From: Cepaea nemoralis
Taxonomy: Eukaryota; Mollusca; Gastropoda; Stylommatophora; Helicidae
Direction: 5' to 3'
Length of the DNA stretch: 64,000 nucleotides
NCBI GenBank assembly: GCA_014155875.1
Contig: JACEFZ010013229.1
Location: forward strand, 70,001 to 134,000
Positions 24,207 to 34,267 of the stretch are shown piece by piece. The first letter of the stretch is position 1; each line of letters opens with the position of its first letter. The notes below the pieces were generated by a model, which was not told the origin of the DNA, searched no databases, and saw nothing but the letters and a program-made list of their open reading frames with translations. Both the position numbers and the translations under genes were made by a program.

Positions 24207-24256
24207 AAACGTTTCTTCTTCTTTTTTTTCTTCTTCTTCTTCTTCTTCTTCTTCTT
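24207..24256. repeat. (CTT)n microsatellite
   Basis: A CTT array with a T-rich interruption. On the minus strand this is a GAA array, like the tails of the small insertions at 26435 and 34118. No element body was identified beside it. Confidence 0.85.
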
Positions 24257-24329
24257 GATAAGATAAACAAAGAAATAAGAGATAAATATATGAAGGCAAA
24301 AGAAAGTAGGTTAAACGATCAGTGCTAGA

Positions 24330-24871
24330 AAATTGAATTAAATTCGATTAAAGATGCATAAGATATGCACATACAAATCAGTAGAACAGATTACGAACTA
24401 CAATAGAACATCAGCTAAGTGAAATACAACTTGGATTTAGGAAAATAAAGTATGCACATATGCCTTTTTGCTCTTAGACAACTCCTGTTTGCGAACGATC
24501 AAGCACTAATAGCAAAATCAGAAAAAAGTTTTACAAGTCCACAGTAATAGTCTAAACAAAGCGTGTAAGGAACATAGCATGAACATTAGCACAAGTAAAA
24601 CAGAGGTAATGATTATAACCAAAGAAACAAAAACAACAGAGTTTCATCTTAAAGAACACCCCCTGAAACAAGTAAAGAGCTTCAAGTATTTAGGAAGTAT
24701 AATACCATCACATGGGAAATCAGAAAACGCAATAAATGCAATAAGGCAAACCAACTCATTAGACACATGACACCAATACTAAAGAATATTTAATCCACAG
24801 AAAAAGATTAGCAAGGTGGGAAGAATACTTTCAAGAACTACTTAACCCCACACATAATGCCATAGAGCAGG
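24330..24871 (+). mobile_element. Rearranged fragments of a LINE reverse transcriptase (family C-like)
   Basis: In plus orientation LGFRKIKYAH is followed by LLFANDQALIAKSE, an RT catalytic block with N in place of the first D. Next comes MNISTSKTEVMIITKET and the thumb piece LKQVKSFKYLGSIIPSHGK. A linker-type piece, RLARWEEYFQELLNPTHNAIE, lies after these although in intact LINEs it precedes the RT. The block has therefore been rearranged. It is cut by the hAT element at 24880. Confidence 0.65.
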
Positions 24872-24879
24872 TGGCCGGA
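24872..24879. repeat. hAT target-site duplication, left
   Basis: TGGCCGGA, repeated exactly at 29779-29786. Eight bases is the hallmark duplication length of hAT transposons. Confidence 0.85.
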
Positions 24880-25444
24880 CAGGGATGGATTAACCATTAG
24901 GCAAACAAGGCACGTGCCTAGAGCACCAAGCATTTGGGGGGCAACACAAGTCCTCAAGAAAAATGTGTATATTGTCCCGGTAGCGTAATTGCATGGAATA
25001 AGCAAATCGAAAATGTAATGTTGAATCGCACATTATTTAACCTTGGCCCCACAACCCAGGGGTAAAATACCCCCCACCCAGTTTTTTGCAATATTTTGTT
25101 ATTTTTCTTCAAGGTTTTTTGGTGCTATTTTTTGTCTTTTCTGGGATATGTTTGTGCTACGTAACGCACTAATGCGTAGCGATAAATTCACTTCCGTTTT
25201 GTCTGCTAGTGAAAACAATTGTAAATAGTGCTAAAGACGTGTCATTGAATGACTGTACATTTGCATAACGGCTTAGAACTACTTTGCATTTTCGAACATT
25301 TGTATAAACTACTTACTGATGTAGATATTACTAATTTAGCTTACACAGCAAAACTTGATTTGACGAAGGTAAGGTTAATGGTTACACTTTTTACTTTCGT
25401 TTTCGTTTTCATCTAAGGGTTTTTAATTGTAAAAAAATATAATA

Positions 25445-25449
<5 letters not shown>

Positions 25450-25524
<75 letters not shown>
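25450..25524. repeat. (TA)n at the 3' side of LINE A2
   Basis: About 75 bases of perfect TA ending exactly where the LINE's 3' end (CATTGGCACC) begins. A matching array abuts the LINE's other end. Confidence 0.97.
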
Positions 25525-25527
<3 letters not shown>

Positions 25528-25584
25528 TGGCACCTTGCCGTCTTGACAGACGATAGTTTGTGCTTTAAAAAGGCAAAATAACTT

Positions 25585-28500
25585 TTAACTATGGCGGTAG
25601 CGAGTGTGACTGATAAGGCCAATTTGCGCTGTAAATGTCCGTTCACAGTGGGTGCATGTGAACACGTGGTCATTTCCACCATCATGCACCATCTTATGTC
25701 TCAAACGCTTGGTGTGTGACTTTTCTGCAATAATTTTCTCCTTTGACTTTATTCCATTTCTGATATTTGCCCTCCATGCAACACGTTCAGCGGCGACTTG
25801 CTCCCAATGTGCATTATCAATGCCTGTATCAATCATGTCCCGCTTACACACATCTTTGTATCGTAGTAGAGGCCGACCCTGAGATCTCTTACCCATCTGT
25901 AATTCACCAAAAAAGATATCCTTTGGTATTCTACCATCATCCATCCTCCTAAGATGTCCTATCCATCTAAGTCTACGAAGACTGAGCATGGAATAAACTG
26001 TCACACAACCTGATCTTTCCAATACTTCAGTATTTGTGATTTTGTCTTGCCACTTAATACCAAGAATTCTTCGCAGACACCGCATATGAAAGCTGTTTAA
26101 ATTGTTCTCTTGGTGTGAGTAAGTTGTCCAGGTTTCACTGCCATAGAGAAGAGTACTAAGGACACAGGCTTGATAGACAAGGACTTTTGTTTTGGCAGTA
26201 AGCTTCCTGTTCTCCCAGACTCTTTTTCTTAACCTGTTCATTGTTGTTGCTGCCTTACCAATCCGGATGTTGATTTCCTGATCTAGGGATAATTTGCTAT
26301 TTACCACTGATCCTAGATATGTAAAATGGTCTACTATCTCTAGTTCGGCGTCGTCAATAAAGATTGATGGTACCCCATGTGCACCTTGTGACATAATCTA
26401 TGTCTTCTTTTTGCTAATTGTTAAACCAAATTCACCCGGGAAGGTTAACCCGGTCAACAAATGCCCGCAGAAGTCGGATGTGTCGGCCTAACGGCGCAAG
26501 AACGCAGCTCTGCTGTAAACAGGCACAACGCAATCACATCCGAAAAAAAAACTCCGGATGAACGAAGAAGAAGAAGAAGAAACCAAATTCAGAACAAGCA
26601 TTGGAGAATGCAGATAGTAGACATTGCAATTCTTCCTCAGAGTGGGTCGTAACTGCAGCATCATCTGCAAAAAGCAACTCTCTGATCAGTACCCTCCTAA
26701 TTTTGGTCTTAGCCTTCAATCTCTGAGCATTGTAGAGGCCGCCATCTGAGCGTGAGTGAATGTATATACCACCATCCTGATCACGAAAGGCATATTTCAG
26801 TAGAAGTGAAAAGTATATTCCAAAGAGGGTGGGAGCTAGTACACAACCTTGCTTAACTCCATCCTTGATTACAAATTCTTCAGAAGTTGCACCATCAAAC
26901 TTGATTATACCCTTCATGCCTATGTGGAACGATTCCACAATGGACAGAAGAGTTGGTGGGCAGCCAATCTTCTTTAGTGCCTTGAACAGACCCTCACGAC
27001 TGACCAAATCAAATGCCTTTGTGAGGTCGATGAAGGCAATAAACAGTGGTTGATTCTGTTCACGGCATTTTTCTTGCATTTGTCGCAATGAGAATATCAT
27101 ATCAGTGTTAGACCGGTTCTGTCGAAAGCCACACTGTGATTCGGGGTAGACTTGATCTCCTAGGACTTGAAGTCTGCGCAGAACAATTCTGGCAAATACT
27201 TTTCCAACAATACACAGAAGTGAGATACCCCTATAGTTGTTGCAGTCGCTCCGATCGCCCTTGTTCTTGTACAGTGTTATGATGCTTGAATCTTTGAAAT
27301 CCTGTGGGACTTGTCCTTCTCGCCAGCATAGCTCTATTAGCTGGTGGATCTGTATAGTGAGTGTGTCTTGCCCACTCCTGATAACCTCTATTGGAATCCC
27401 ATCCTTACCTGGAGCCTTGCCAGATGCAAGTTCATTTATAGCACACTTAACTTCTGTTATGGTGGGAAGTGTGTCCAGGTGGTCAAGAGTTGGTAGAGCC
27501 TCTATGGCGTTGAGGGCATCATCCGCTAGTTTGGTCTCACTTGAGTAAAGCTCCAAATAGTGCTCTACCCATCTGTCCATCTGCTGTTTCTTATCAGTGA
27601 TGACTTCTCCAGTCAAGGTTTTCAATGGTGCACTTCTTTTGATCACTGGACCACAGGCTTTCTTTATTCCTTCATACATGCTTCTTATGTCTCCCTTATC
27701 ACTTGCGGTTTGAATGGACTCACATAACTTGATCCAATAATCATTTGCACACTGCCTGGCAGCCTTTTGCACATCCTTCCTAGCTTGCCTTAGCTCACTC
27801 AGAGTGTTACGCGTTGGTCTTTCCTTGTTTCTTAAGAGAGCTTTCTTCTTCTTATCAATCAAGGGCTGCAGAGTCTCGCTGTTGGCCGCAAACCAGTCCT
27901 GCCTCTTATGATCCACAGTGCCGTAAACCCCTACGGCAGGTTTATAAAGAGTTTCCTTAATTTGACCCCACTTTTCATTTACTGTACAATTTTCTGGTGT
28001 ATCAGTGAAAGCGTCTTCAAGTTGCTGTTGAAACTGAAAGCACTTTTCAGGATCATGAGTGTTAATAATATTAATCCTGGGGCTAGATTTGTGTTTAGCT
28101 GTGTAGATTCTCTTTGGTCTCAGTCTAACCCTTGCAACAACCAAAGAATGATCCGTATCACAGTCAGCACTGTGGTAACTACGAGTCAATGATATATGGT
28201 TCAGATGTTGTCTCCGTGTGATGATGAAGTCCAGCTGGTGCCAATGGCCAGATCTTGGATGTTTCCATGTGACCTTATGCATCTCTTTTGTTTTAAAAAA
28301 AGAGTTTGTAATACATAGGTCATTACTGGTGCAATGCTCCAGTAGCCTTTGCCCATTTTCATTCATGCGACCGATGTTGTATTTTCCAAGGCACACTGGC
28401 CATGAACTCGAGTCCTTGCCCACACGAGCATTGAAATCACCGAGCATATAAATGTAGTCAGATTTTGGAACTGCCTTGATCACGGAGTCTAGCTGCTCAT

Positions 28501-28950
28501 AGAACGTATCTTTCACATCATCAGAGGAAGCGAGTGTCGGTGCATATGCAGTGAGAAAGGTGGCAAATCCACAAGAGGTTGCCAAGCGCAGTGATAATAA
28601 TCTTTCATTACCTCCAGCTGGGATATCAATCATTCCCAGTAGCGAATTCTTCACTGCAAAGCCCACACCATGTTGCCTTTTTTCTGCCTGCCCTCTTCCC
28701 TTCCGAAAAAAGGTGTAATTGTTTTCCCTGAGTGACCCTTCCTCAGCGAGGCGAGTCTCCTGCAGGCCAGCAATATCAATGTTAAGACGATTGAGTTCAG
28801 CATCAATCACAGCCGTTTTTCTCACATCGTCAATATTTGTCAAGTCAGTGGAAAATCCTGGACACATGGTTCTCACGTTCCAGGTTGCAAGCCGTAGCTT
28901 GAGGTTTCTATTCTTGTTATTAGTACCTGGTGCATTGGTTTTACAGCCTG
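25585..28950 (-). pseudogene. Endonuclease-reverse transcriptase polyprotein of LINE A2
   Basis: A single polyprotein once covered this span. It nicks target DNA and copies its own RNA. The endonuclease begins at RLATWNVRTM (about 28895; the frame is open a little further upstream with no clear ATG). It continues with LQETRL, GDFNARV, HQLDFII and DTDHSLV. The RT carries GKAPGKDGIP, FIDLTKAFDLV, GVKQGCVLAPTLFG and the catalytic LLFADDAA (near residue 736, counting from 28876). After the SINE and a TAG (26398), the C-terminal part at 25585-26394 has RCLRRILGIKW and a C2H2 finger CTHCERTFTAQIGLISHTRYRH. The two lesions truncate the protein just after the catalytic block. Confidence 0.88.
26435..26579 (+). 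mobile_element. 145-bp (GAA)n-tailed SINE in LINE A2
   Basis: The insert is bounded by the 12-bp direct repeat AAACCAAATTCA at 26423-26434 and 26580-26591; the sister LINE at 48601-48650 has a single copy and no insert. The body starts CCCGGGAAGGTTAACCCGG and ends GATGAACGAAGAAGAAGAAG. I see no good polymerase III boxes, so its origin is unclear. It supplies a premature stop to the LINE ORF. Confidence 0.88.
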
Positions 28951-29327
28951 CGATTCAGATTTTGTCCTAGCCCCAAGCACCCATTGAAGCAGGTAGGCTG
29001 TGGCGGATCAGCACCCAATTGGCTGGGGGCTGCCCAGCTTGAGGCGGGCGGTAGCTGATCAGTGACACCTATAGGTGTCTCCCACCGTCAGAGGCAACGC
29101 GTGGCGCCCCATGTCTACGCCAACTGACAAGGACTTATAACCCTTAACAGTTGCCTCTCGCTTTGATTCCGAGACCAGTTAAGACCAGGGATGGAGTTAT
29201 TGCCTCTCCATAGCACAAAGCCTGGGCTAAAATATAGAGATCATGTGTTGCCCATGCAGCATGATCCCTCTCTCGGCCTGCCTAGTTCACTCTAGAGGAA
29301 AGGTAACACCCCTACATCTGGAACAAG

Positions 29328-29334
<7 letters not shown>

Positions 29335-29416
<82 letters not shown>
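29335..29416. repeat. (TA)n at the 5' side of LINE A2
   Basis: About 82 bases of TA between the LINE's 5' leader and the right part of the hAT element. Together with 25450-25524 it suggests one original TA array split by the LINE. Confidence 0.97.
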
Positions 29417-29418
<2 letters not shown>

Positions 29419-29786
29419 TGTCTATTGGTAGTTAGTGTTGAAGGAGTTCATTACTGCGCTTTAAATGTGCTTTTATCGATTTTGATAAAGCAATTATTGA
29501 TAAGGGCCTAAGTATATTATTCCTTAGCCTTATTTTGCATAATTTTCTAATATTTATGTAAATACATTTTCGTTTTAACATTAATGGTTACGAACTGTTC
29601 AACTGAGCGCTCTTTTTCTCAGTTGAAGCTTACAAAAAATCACAACTGTTTTTCTTTGTTAGTTTTTAGCATAATATTGAACATATCAGCAGTCAGTGGA
29701 GTATCGGGGGCCCGGGGCAATAGAAGGCACCCATGTGGGTTTGTGCCTAGGGCACCAAGATGGCTTAATCCGGACCTATGGCCGGA

Positions 29787-30486
29787 GTACGCCATAGAAA
29801 GGATAGGAAGAAATCTGGAGTCAAAAGTGCAGGAAAAACTAAAGGATACAAGTTGACAACGAAAAACGTCACACCAACGCAATCTTGACAACAAAAACAT
29901 ACGTTGTGGGGTGATCAAGACGAAAGGTCGTGCGTTGGAATTCTGGAACGAATTGGTGTGGCTATCGAATGGTTGGAAATCTAGCACTGGCTATCAAGTT
30001 AAGAACGGCTAGAAATATATATTAAGAACGCCATGGATCCAAGAACGACGGGTAGAACCTAGGCAGAATCGGATAAATATGACAGCAAAGACGGTCGGGG
30101 TGAACGAAAGAAGGAGAAGTCAGAAAGAGTGACGGCAGGGCGAACTTAGAACAGGTTTGAATAATTCATTTAATGTGCGTTTATGTTAGATGCCGTCCTG
30201 GCAATAACAGGCAGTCTAACTGCACTGATGTTATTATAACTTTGTCAACTGCCTGATTAACGCAGTGTTCGTTCTCTGAACTCAGAAGTTTGCTCCATCT
30301 TTCGAAGTTCGCCGTTGATTCATTTTGACTGTTGTCTTCACTCCGTTAATATGAGCAAATACCTGCTGTTAAGTTCAATTTTATAAGTACATGGCAAAGC
30401 AGAATGAAGACGGACTTACGGCATTGCACATAACATAGAACATTCTCACTTTTGTGCCTAAAAGTCATGGACAGCAAGAATCAAAT
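29787..30486 (+). other. Unassigned sequence between hAT and LINE C
   Basis: The first 60 bases continue the host sequence of the hAT element (EYAIERIGRNLESKV in one frame). The rest has no recognisable coding or repeat structure except GTGAACGAAAGAAGGAGAAG near 30098, a weak relative of the (GAA)n tails seen elsewhere in the window. Confidence 0.35.
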
Positions 30487-30925
30487 TCTATACCTGCAGA
30501 AGTCAAAGAAGTTGTACAGAAAAGTCCTAAGAACAAATCGCCGTGTCCAGACTGAATAACCACAGAAGCTATTCAGGCCTGTGGGAAAACAGGAGTTAAA
30601 TGGCTAAAACGACTTTTCAATATAGCATGGGAAGAAAGAAAATTCCCAGATGATTGGCAACAGGAAATAATAGTAACAATATGGAAAAAGAAAGGCAATA
30701 TGAGAGAGTGATAAACATACCGAGGTATATCACTCCTGAGTCATATAGGGAATACTATTGGAACAACGAGCTATACCCTAGCTGAACAACAGTTAAGCAA
30801 AGTACAATTCTGTTTTCGGAAATGTAAAAGTTGCACTGATGCACTATTTACACTTAGACAATTATGTGGAAAAAAACACATCGAATATAGTGACCAGCAG
30901 AATATTGTGTTTGTAGATCAGGAAA

Positions 30926-31428
30926 TTATGAACAAATTATGGAGTGGGACAGACAGAACTACAAAAATTAGATTTTTAAGAGCATGCATCTTTCCCATTG
31001 CAACATACGCCTGTGAGACATGGATACTTACTAAACAAGCTGAACAGCGCATAAACGCCTTTGAATATAAATGTTATAGACGAGTTCTAAGAATATCTTG
31101 GGTAAAGAAAAGAACAAATGCACCCATACTTCAAGAGTTGAATATTGAAGAAGGTTGGCTATTAAAGACGATAAAACAAAGAAAATTAAAATATTTTGGT
31201 CACCTGAAAGGTCATGACAGTTCGGAGAGAACAATAATGGAAGGGTATATGCCTGGGAAGAGAGGAAGAGGAAGACCAAAGAGAAGATGGGTGCAGGATG
31301 TGGCGGATGATCTCCAGATGGGTGTATCAGACGCGGGACATCTTGCTTATGATCGAGAGGTTTTCCGGAAGGTTGTTATGGGAGCGAGGTTCTGCAAAGG
31401 ACATACTACTGAATGAATGAATGAATGA
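30926..31428 (+). mobile_element. LINE D 3' fragment inserted into LINE C
   Basis: This fragment encodes a LINE C-terminal region: FPIATYACETWILTKQAEQR, AFEYKCYRRVLRISW, QRKLKYFGHLKGHD and GKRGRGRPKRRWVQDV. It ends in a (TGAA)n tail at 31408-31427. The near-identical 10-bp words GATCAGGAAA (30916-30925) and GATCGGGAAA (31429-31438) flank it. They restore the LINE C motif FVDQEKAFDR when read across. It is 503 bp long and 5'-truncated. The uninterrupted frame suggests a relatively young insertion. Confidence 0.85.
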
Positions 31429-31715
31429 GATCGGGAAAAGGCTTTCGATAGAGTACACAGACACAAATTATGGACCATCCTTGAAGACTATGGGATACAA
31501 GAGCAATTGCTAGAAAACATAATAGCCATGTACCACTCGAGCCGAATTGCAGTAAGACCACAAGAAGGAATATCAGATATGTTCACAGTCAATACAGGAG
31601 TGAGACAGAGATGTGTGCTCTCTCCTTTGCTATTTAATGTCTACATGGACAGAATATCCAAAGAAGCAAGTCTTGACAGAACAGATTCAGAACATTTAGA
31701 ACTCTTTACTACAGG

Positions 31716-32372
31716 TGAAACAATTTGTCAAAGAGCTACGTGAGGGTTTAAAGCTCAGGAGAGCTAAATAGAGCTAAGGAAAAGGACAAGTAACATAACG
31801 ACTTAGCAGACCAGACAGAAGAGACACAAACGCTATAAATAGCGATAACGGGACACACTTGTGTCAACAAGGAGGTCAACAAGTGTAAGTGAGCTGGGGT
31901 TACCAAAGAGACTGGGAAACCCGCTTCACGAGATGTAACCAAGTAATTCTGGTTAATACAACCAAGTGACCAGCGTGCTGGAACTCCCAGCACGTAAACT
32001 AGCGGATGCATGGAGTGCTAATTGCTCGCAGCTGAACACAGCACAGAGAGCTGGTTCAGACAGAGACTGGACGGCGTAAGGGAGCAGACTGTATATCCGC
32101 TGAGGATACTTTGTAGTTGAGGACAGTATCAATAGTTTAGACTTTAGCTTAGCGTCAGTAGTGATTAATATTAATATCATCTCCTCATTCCATCTTCGTA
32201 ACATACTATGATGTTTAATACCGATGTGGTATTCCGCTCGTGGAGCTCATGTACGATCAGCTCCGAATAAATGTATCCTTTTGCAAACAATACGAGTTGT
32301 CACTTTCGTGTGGTGCAAAAGTAGGGAATCCGTGTATGCCTGTCGCAAGTGAGTTGCTGACAAACTGATCCA
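31716..32372. mobile_element. Solo LTR, 657 bp
   Basis: Starts TGAAACAATTTGTCA and ends TGACAAACTGATCCA, so the ends are TG...CA with an imperfect inverted repeat (12 of 15). The 4-bp word CAGG flanks both sides (31712-31715 and 32373-32376). An AATAAA near 32265 followed by a TTGT-rich stretch fits an LTR polyadenylation site. There is no internal element sequence, so it is the product of recombination between two LTRs. It lies between the GVRQRCVLSP and LLFADD blocks of LINE C. Orientation is probably plus, from the AATAAA. Confidence 0.7.
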
Positions 32373-33180
32373 CAGGAAACAAATGAACTTCTATTTGCAG
32401 ACGATCAGTGCCTGTTTTACAGGGATTAGGGCAGACTACAACATCATATTAATAATCTTGAGTTCAACCTGCAGCAGATACAATATGAGTATAAACACAG
32501 CCAAAATCGAAGTAATGCAAGTTATCAGATCGTGGGCCCTTTACGTATACAGATAAATAGCACAACTCTGAAACAAGTTAAAGAATTCAAATATCTTGGA
32601 AGTATGATCACAGAAGATGGCAGATAGGACAAAGAAATCGAAATCTGGTGTCATAAAGCAAGTGCACTTACACATCATCTATCACCCTTACTGAAACATC
32701 CAAATATACCCATGTTCGCAAAACGACAGATAATAAACAACATATTCACACCAAGCCTATGCTAACCTCAAACATGGACTTTATCCAAATCACACTTTCG
32801 CAAAATCAACACCTGCGAGATGAGATGCTTAAGGAGAGCTGCCAACCTAACATTCCGAGACCGAGTAAGAAATGCTGTTATCAGACAGACTGTGGGATCA
32901 ACACCTTGTGCCACATTTATTGAAAGGCAGAAAATCAAGTGGCTTGGCCATGTAGTTAGTTCGCAAAACCAACAACTACCATCACTGGCCTTACATCAAA
33001 GATCATCTGCGACGAGACTAAGATTACGTCGAAGAAGAAAATGGACTGACGACATCAAAGACATTGTACAACCACACGGAATAACACTATTCAGTGCCGC
33101 CCACCGAGCGCTGGAACACAAATTATTTCTTCCCACGACGCTTGACGGCAGAAGTGGAAGATGATGATGATGACTAAAGA

Positions 33181-33536
33181 ACAAACATGTATCAATAGTT
33201 ACTTAGAAAGCACTCTACAATACAAGCTTACTACCAACTCTATGCTACCAATGCCAAACCTGGACAGTGACAGAAAAAGGGAAAAGAATAATCACAACAA
33301 CAGAAGTGATATTCCTGAGAAGAATGCTCAAAGTATCAAGAAGAGAGAAAAACAGAAATGAAGAAATCAGAACTACAGTCGGGTTTATCGCAATGCTGGA
33401 TTCTATTAGAAGGCAGCAAGTCAAATGTTTTGACCATGAAACTAGGTAACGAACTAACAGTACAACACAAGAAGTAATGACGTACAGACCAAATGGAAGC
33501 AGATGGAGTGGTCGACCACGTAAAAGATCCATCCAT
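33181..33536 (+). mobile_element. LINE C-terminal fragment
   Basis: Plus-strand codons give VIFLRRMLKVSRREKNRNEEI, then MLDSIRRQQVKCFDHETR, and after a stop SGRPRKRS. These are decayed versions of the thumb-to-tail blocks of RTE-like LINEs (RNEEI, RQLKWFGH, GRPRKRW). The fragment ends at the 3' end of LINE B2. Confidence 0.6.
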
Positions 33537-34117
33537 CCATCATGTGCCATGCCGGTAAGCGTGGGCGGTCATGTTCTGCCATCTCACTCGATCAACAGAG
33601 TCGTGGATCAGTTCCGTGTTTCTGTCTCGACCATGCCACAAGGCCAAGCCATCCAGATACTTGTTTCTAGGTCTTCCCCTTGGTCTGCTCCCCTCGATCT
33701 TACCAGTTGTCACCAAGTTCTCCAAAGTCACCAAGTTCTCTTCTCATAACATGCCCAAAAAATTGTGACTGTCTACGTCTAATGTTTCTGATCAGTTTAC
33801 GATCTTCATTTGTTTCTTGAAGGACTTCTTCATTGATTTTTTTCTGGCTGTCCATGATATTCTTTGCATTTTCCTCAGAAACCACATTTCTACAGCCATC
33901 AGATGTTTTTCAGCCTGGCTGCTCATTGTCCAAGCTTCACATCCATATAAAAGTACAGGTTCTATGTAGCATCTCAACACTCTTTTTCTCGTCTCAATTG
34001 ACATCTTTTTATTGGTCAGTATGTTTTTCATCTTGCTAAAGGCTACTTTTGCCATGGCGATTCTTGTTCTAATCTCTTCAAGGCATCTCCCATCAGATGT
34101 TATTACTGTTCCGAGAT

Positions 34118-34267
34118 CTTCTTCTTCTTTCGTTCGCCTAAACTATGTCTATAACTGCAATGTTGTCTCTTGTATGAATCTAACAGTCTTTTTCAGTTCA
34201 CTCAGTGGTCCATAGAGTTTATCTTCCACTGTTGTCTCTCTAGGCCAGAAGGTTCGCCTGGATATGT
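34118..34267 (-). mobile_element. 150-bp (GAA)n-tailed insertion in LINE B2
   Basis: TGTTCCGAGAT flanks the insert exactly at 34107-34117 and 34268-34278. The intact LINE B copy at 12710-12740 shows one TCGGAACA at this site. On the minus strand the insert ends in GAACGAAAGAAGAAGAAG. Its interior reads PSGLERQQWKINSMDH, which looks like the very end of a LINE protein. It is therefore probably a severely 5'-truncated LINE 3' end. Confidence 0.85.

Larger units (their letters stand above)
25525..29334 (-). mobile_element. Nearly full-length family A LINE (copy A2)
   Basis: A 3.8-kb APE-type LINE on the minus strand with a 5' leader at about 28960-29334 that matches 1-325. It lies between two (TA)n arrays inside the hAT element. 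The 5'-most 330 bases present in the copy at 1-663 are absent. The 3' untranslated region is about 60 bases. In the coding part the lesions I can identify are a TAG at 26398-26400 and the SINE at 26435-26579. The motifs fit the RTE-like group with a C-terminal C2H2 finger; the exact clade needs a tree. Confidence 0.88.
24880..29778 (+). mobile_element. hAT DNA transposon split by a LINE
   Basis: The left end is CAGGGATGGATTAACCATTA and the right end, read inward, is TAGGTCCGGATTAAGCCAT. Both continue into a shared CTAGRGCACCAAG block. Identical 8-bp TGGCCGGA flanks lie outside. Without the LINE at 25525-29334 and the (TA)n arrays the element is about 0.9-1.0 kb. Plus-strand codons at 29584-29650 give VTNCSTERSFSQLKLTKNH, the C-terminal dimerisation block of hAT (ZMYM1-like) transposases. 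A short upstream stretch, EHLYKLLTDVDI, lies before the (TA)n. The catalytic domain is missing, so this is an internally deleted, non-autonomous copy. Confidence 0.8.
30487..33175 (+). mobile_element. LINE C, interrupted twice, (GAT)n tail
   Basis: The RT blocks lie in the correct order along the plus strand. These are IPAEVKEVVQKSPKNKSPCPD-like at 30487, YRGISLLSH at about 30720, FVDQE / KAFDRVHRHKLW at 30905 and 31437, GVRQRCVLSPLLFNVYMD at 31590, and LLFADDQ at 32390. The thumb region LKQVKEFKYLGSMI and MRCLRRAANLTF with KIKWLGHVVSS run to 33164. The tail is GATGATGATGAT at 33161-33172. A LINE D fragment (30926-31428) and a solo LTR (31716-32372) are inserted in it. Stops occur at several points, so it is inactive. 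The endonuclease half is absent. Confidence 0.8.

Noticed and set aside
25043..25228. ORF of 61 codons in the left part of the hAT element
   Set aside because: No transposase motif; phenylalanine-rich because of T-rich DNA.
25320..29600. An intron in the hAT transposase (donor-like AAGGTAAGG at about 25367)
   Set aside because: No AG acceptor was found before the VTNCSTERSF block, so splicing is not supported.
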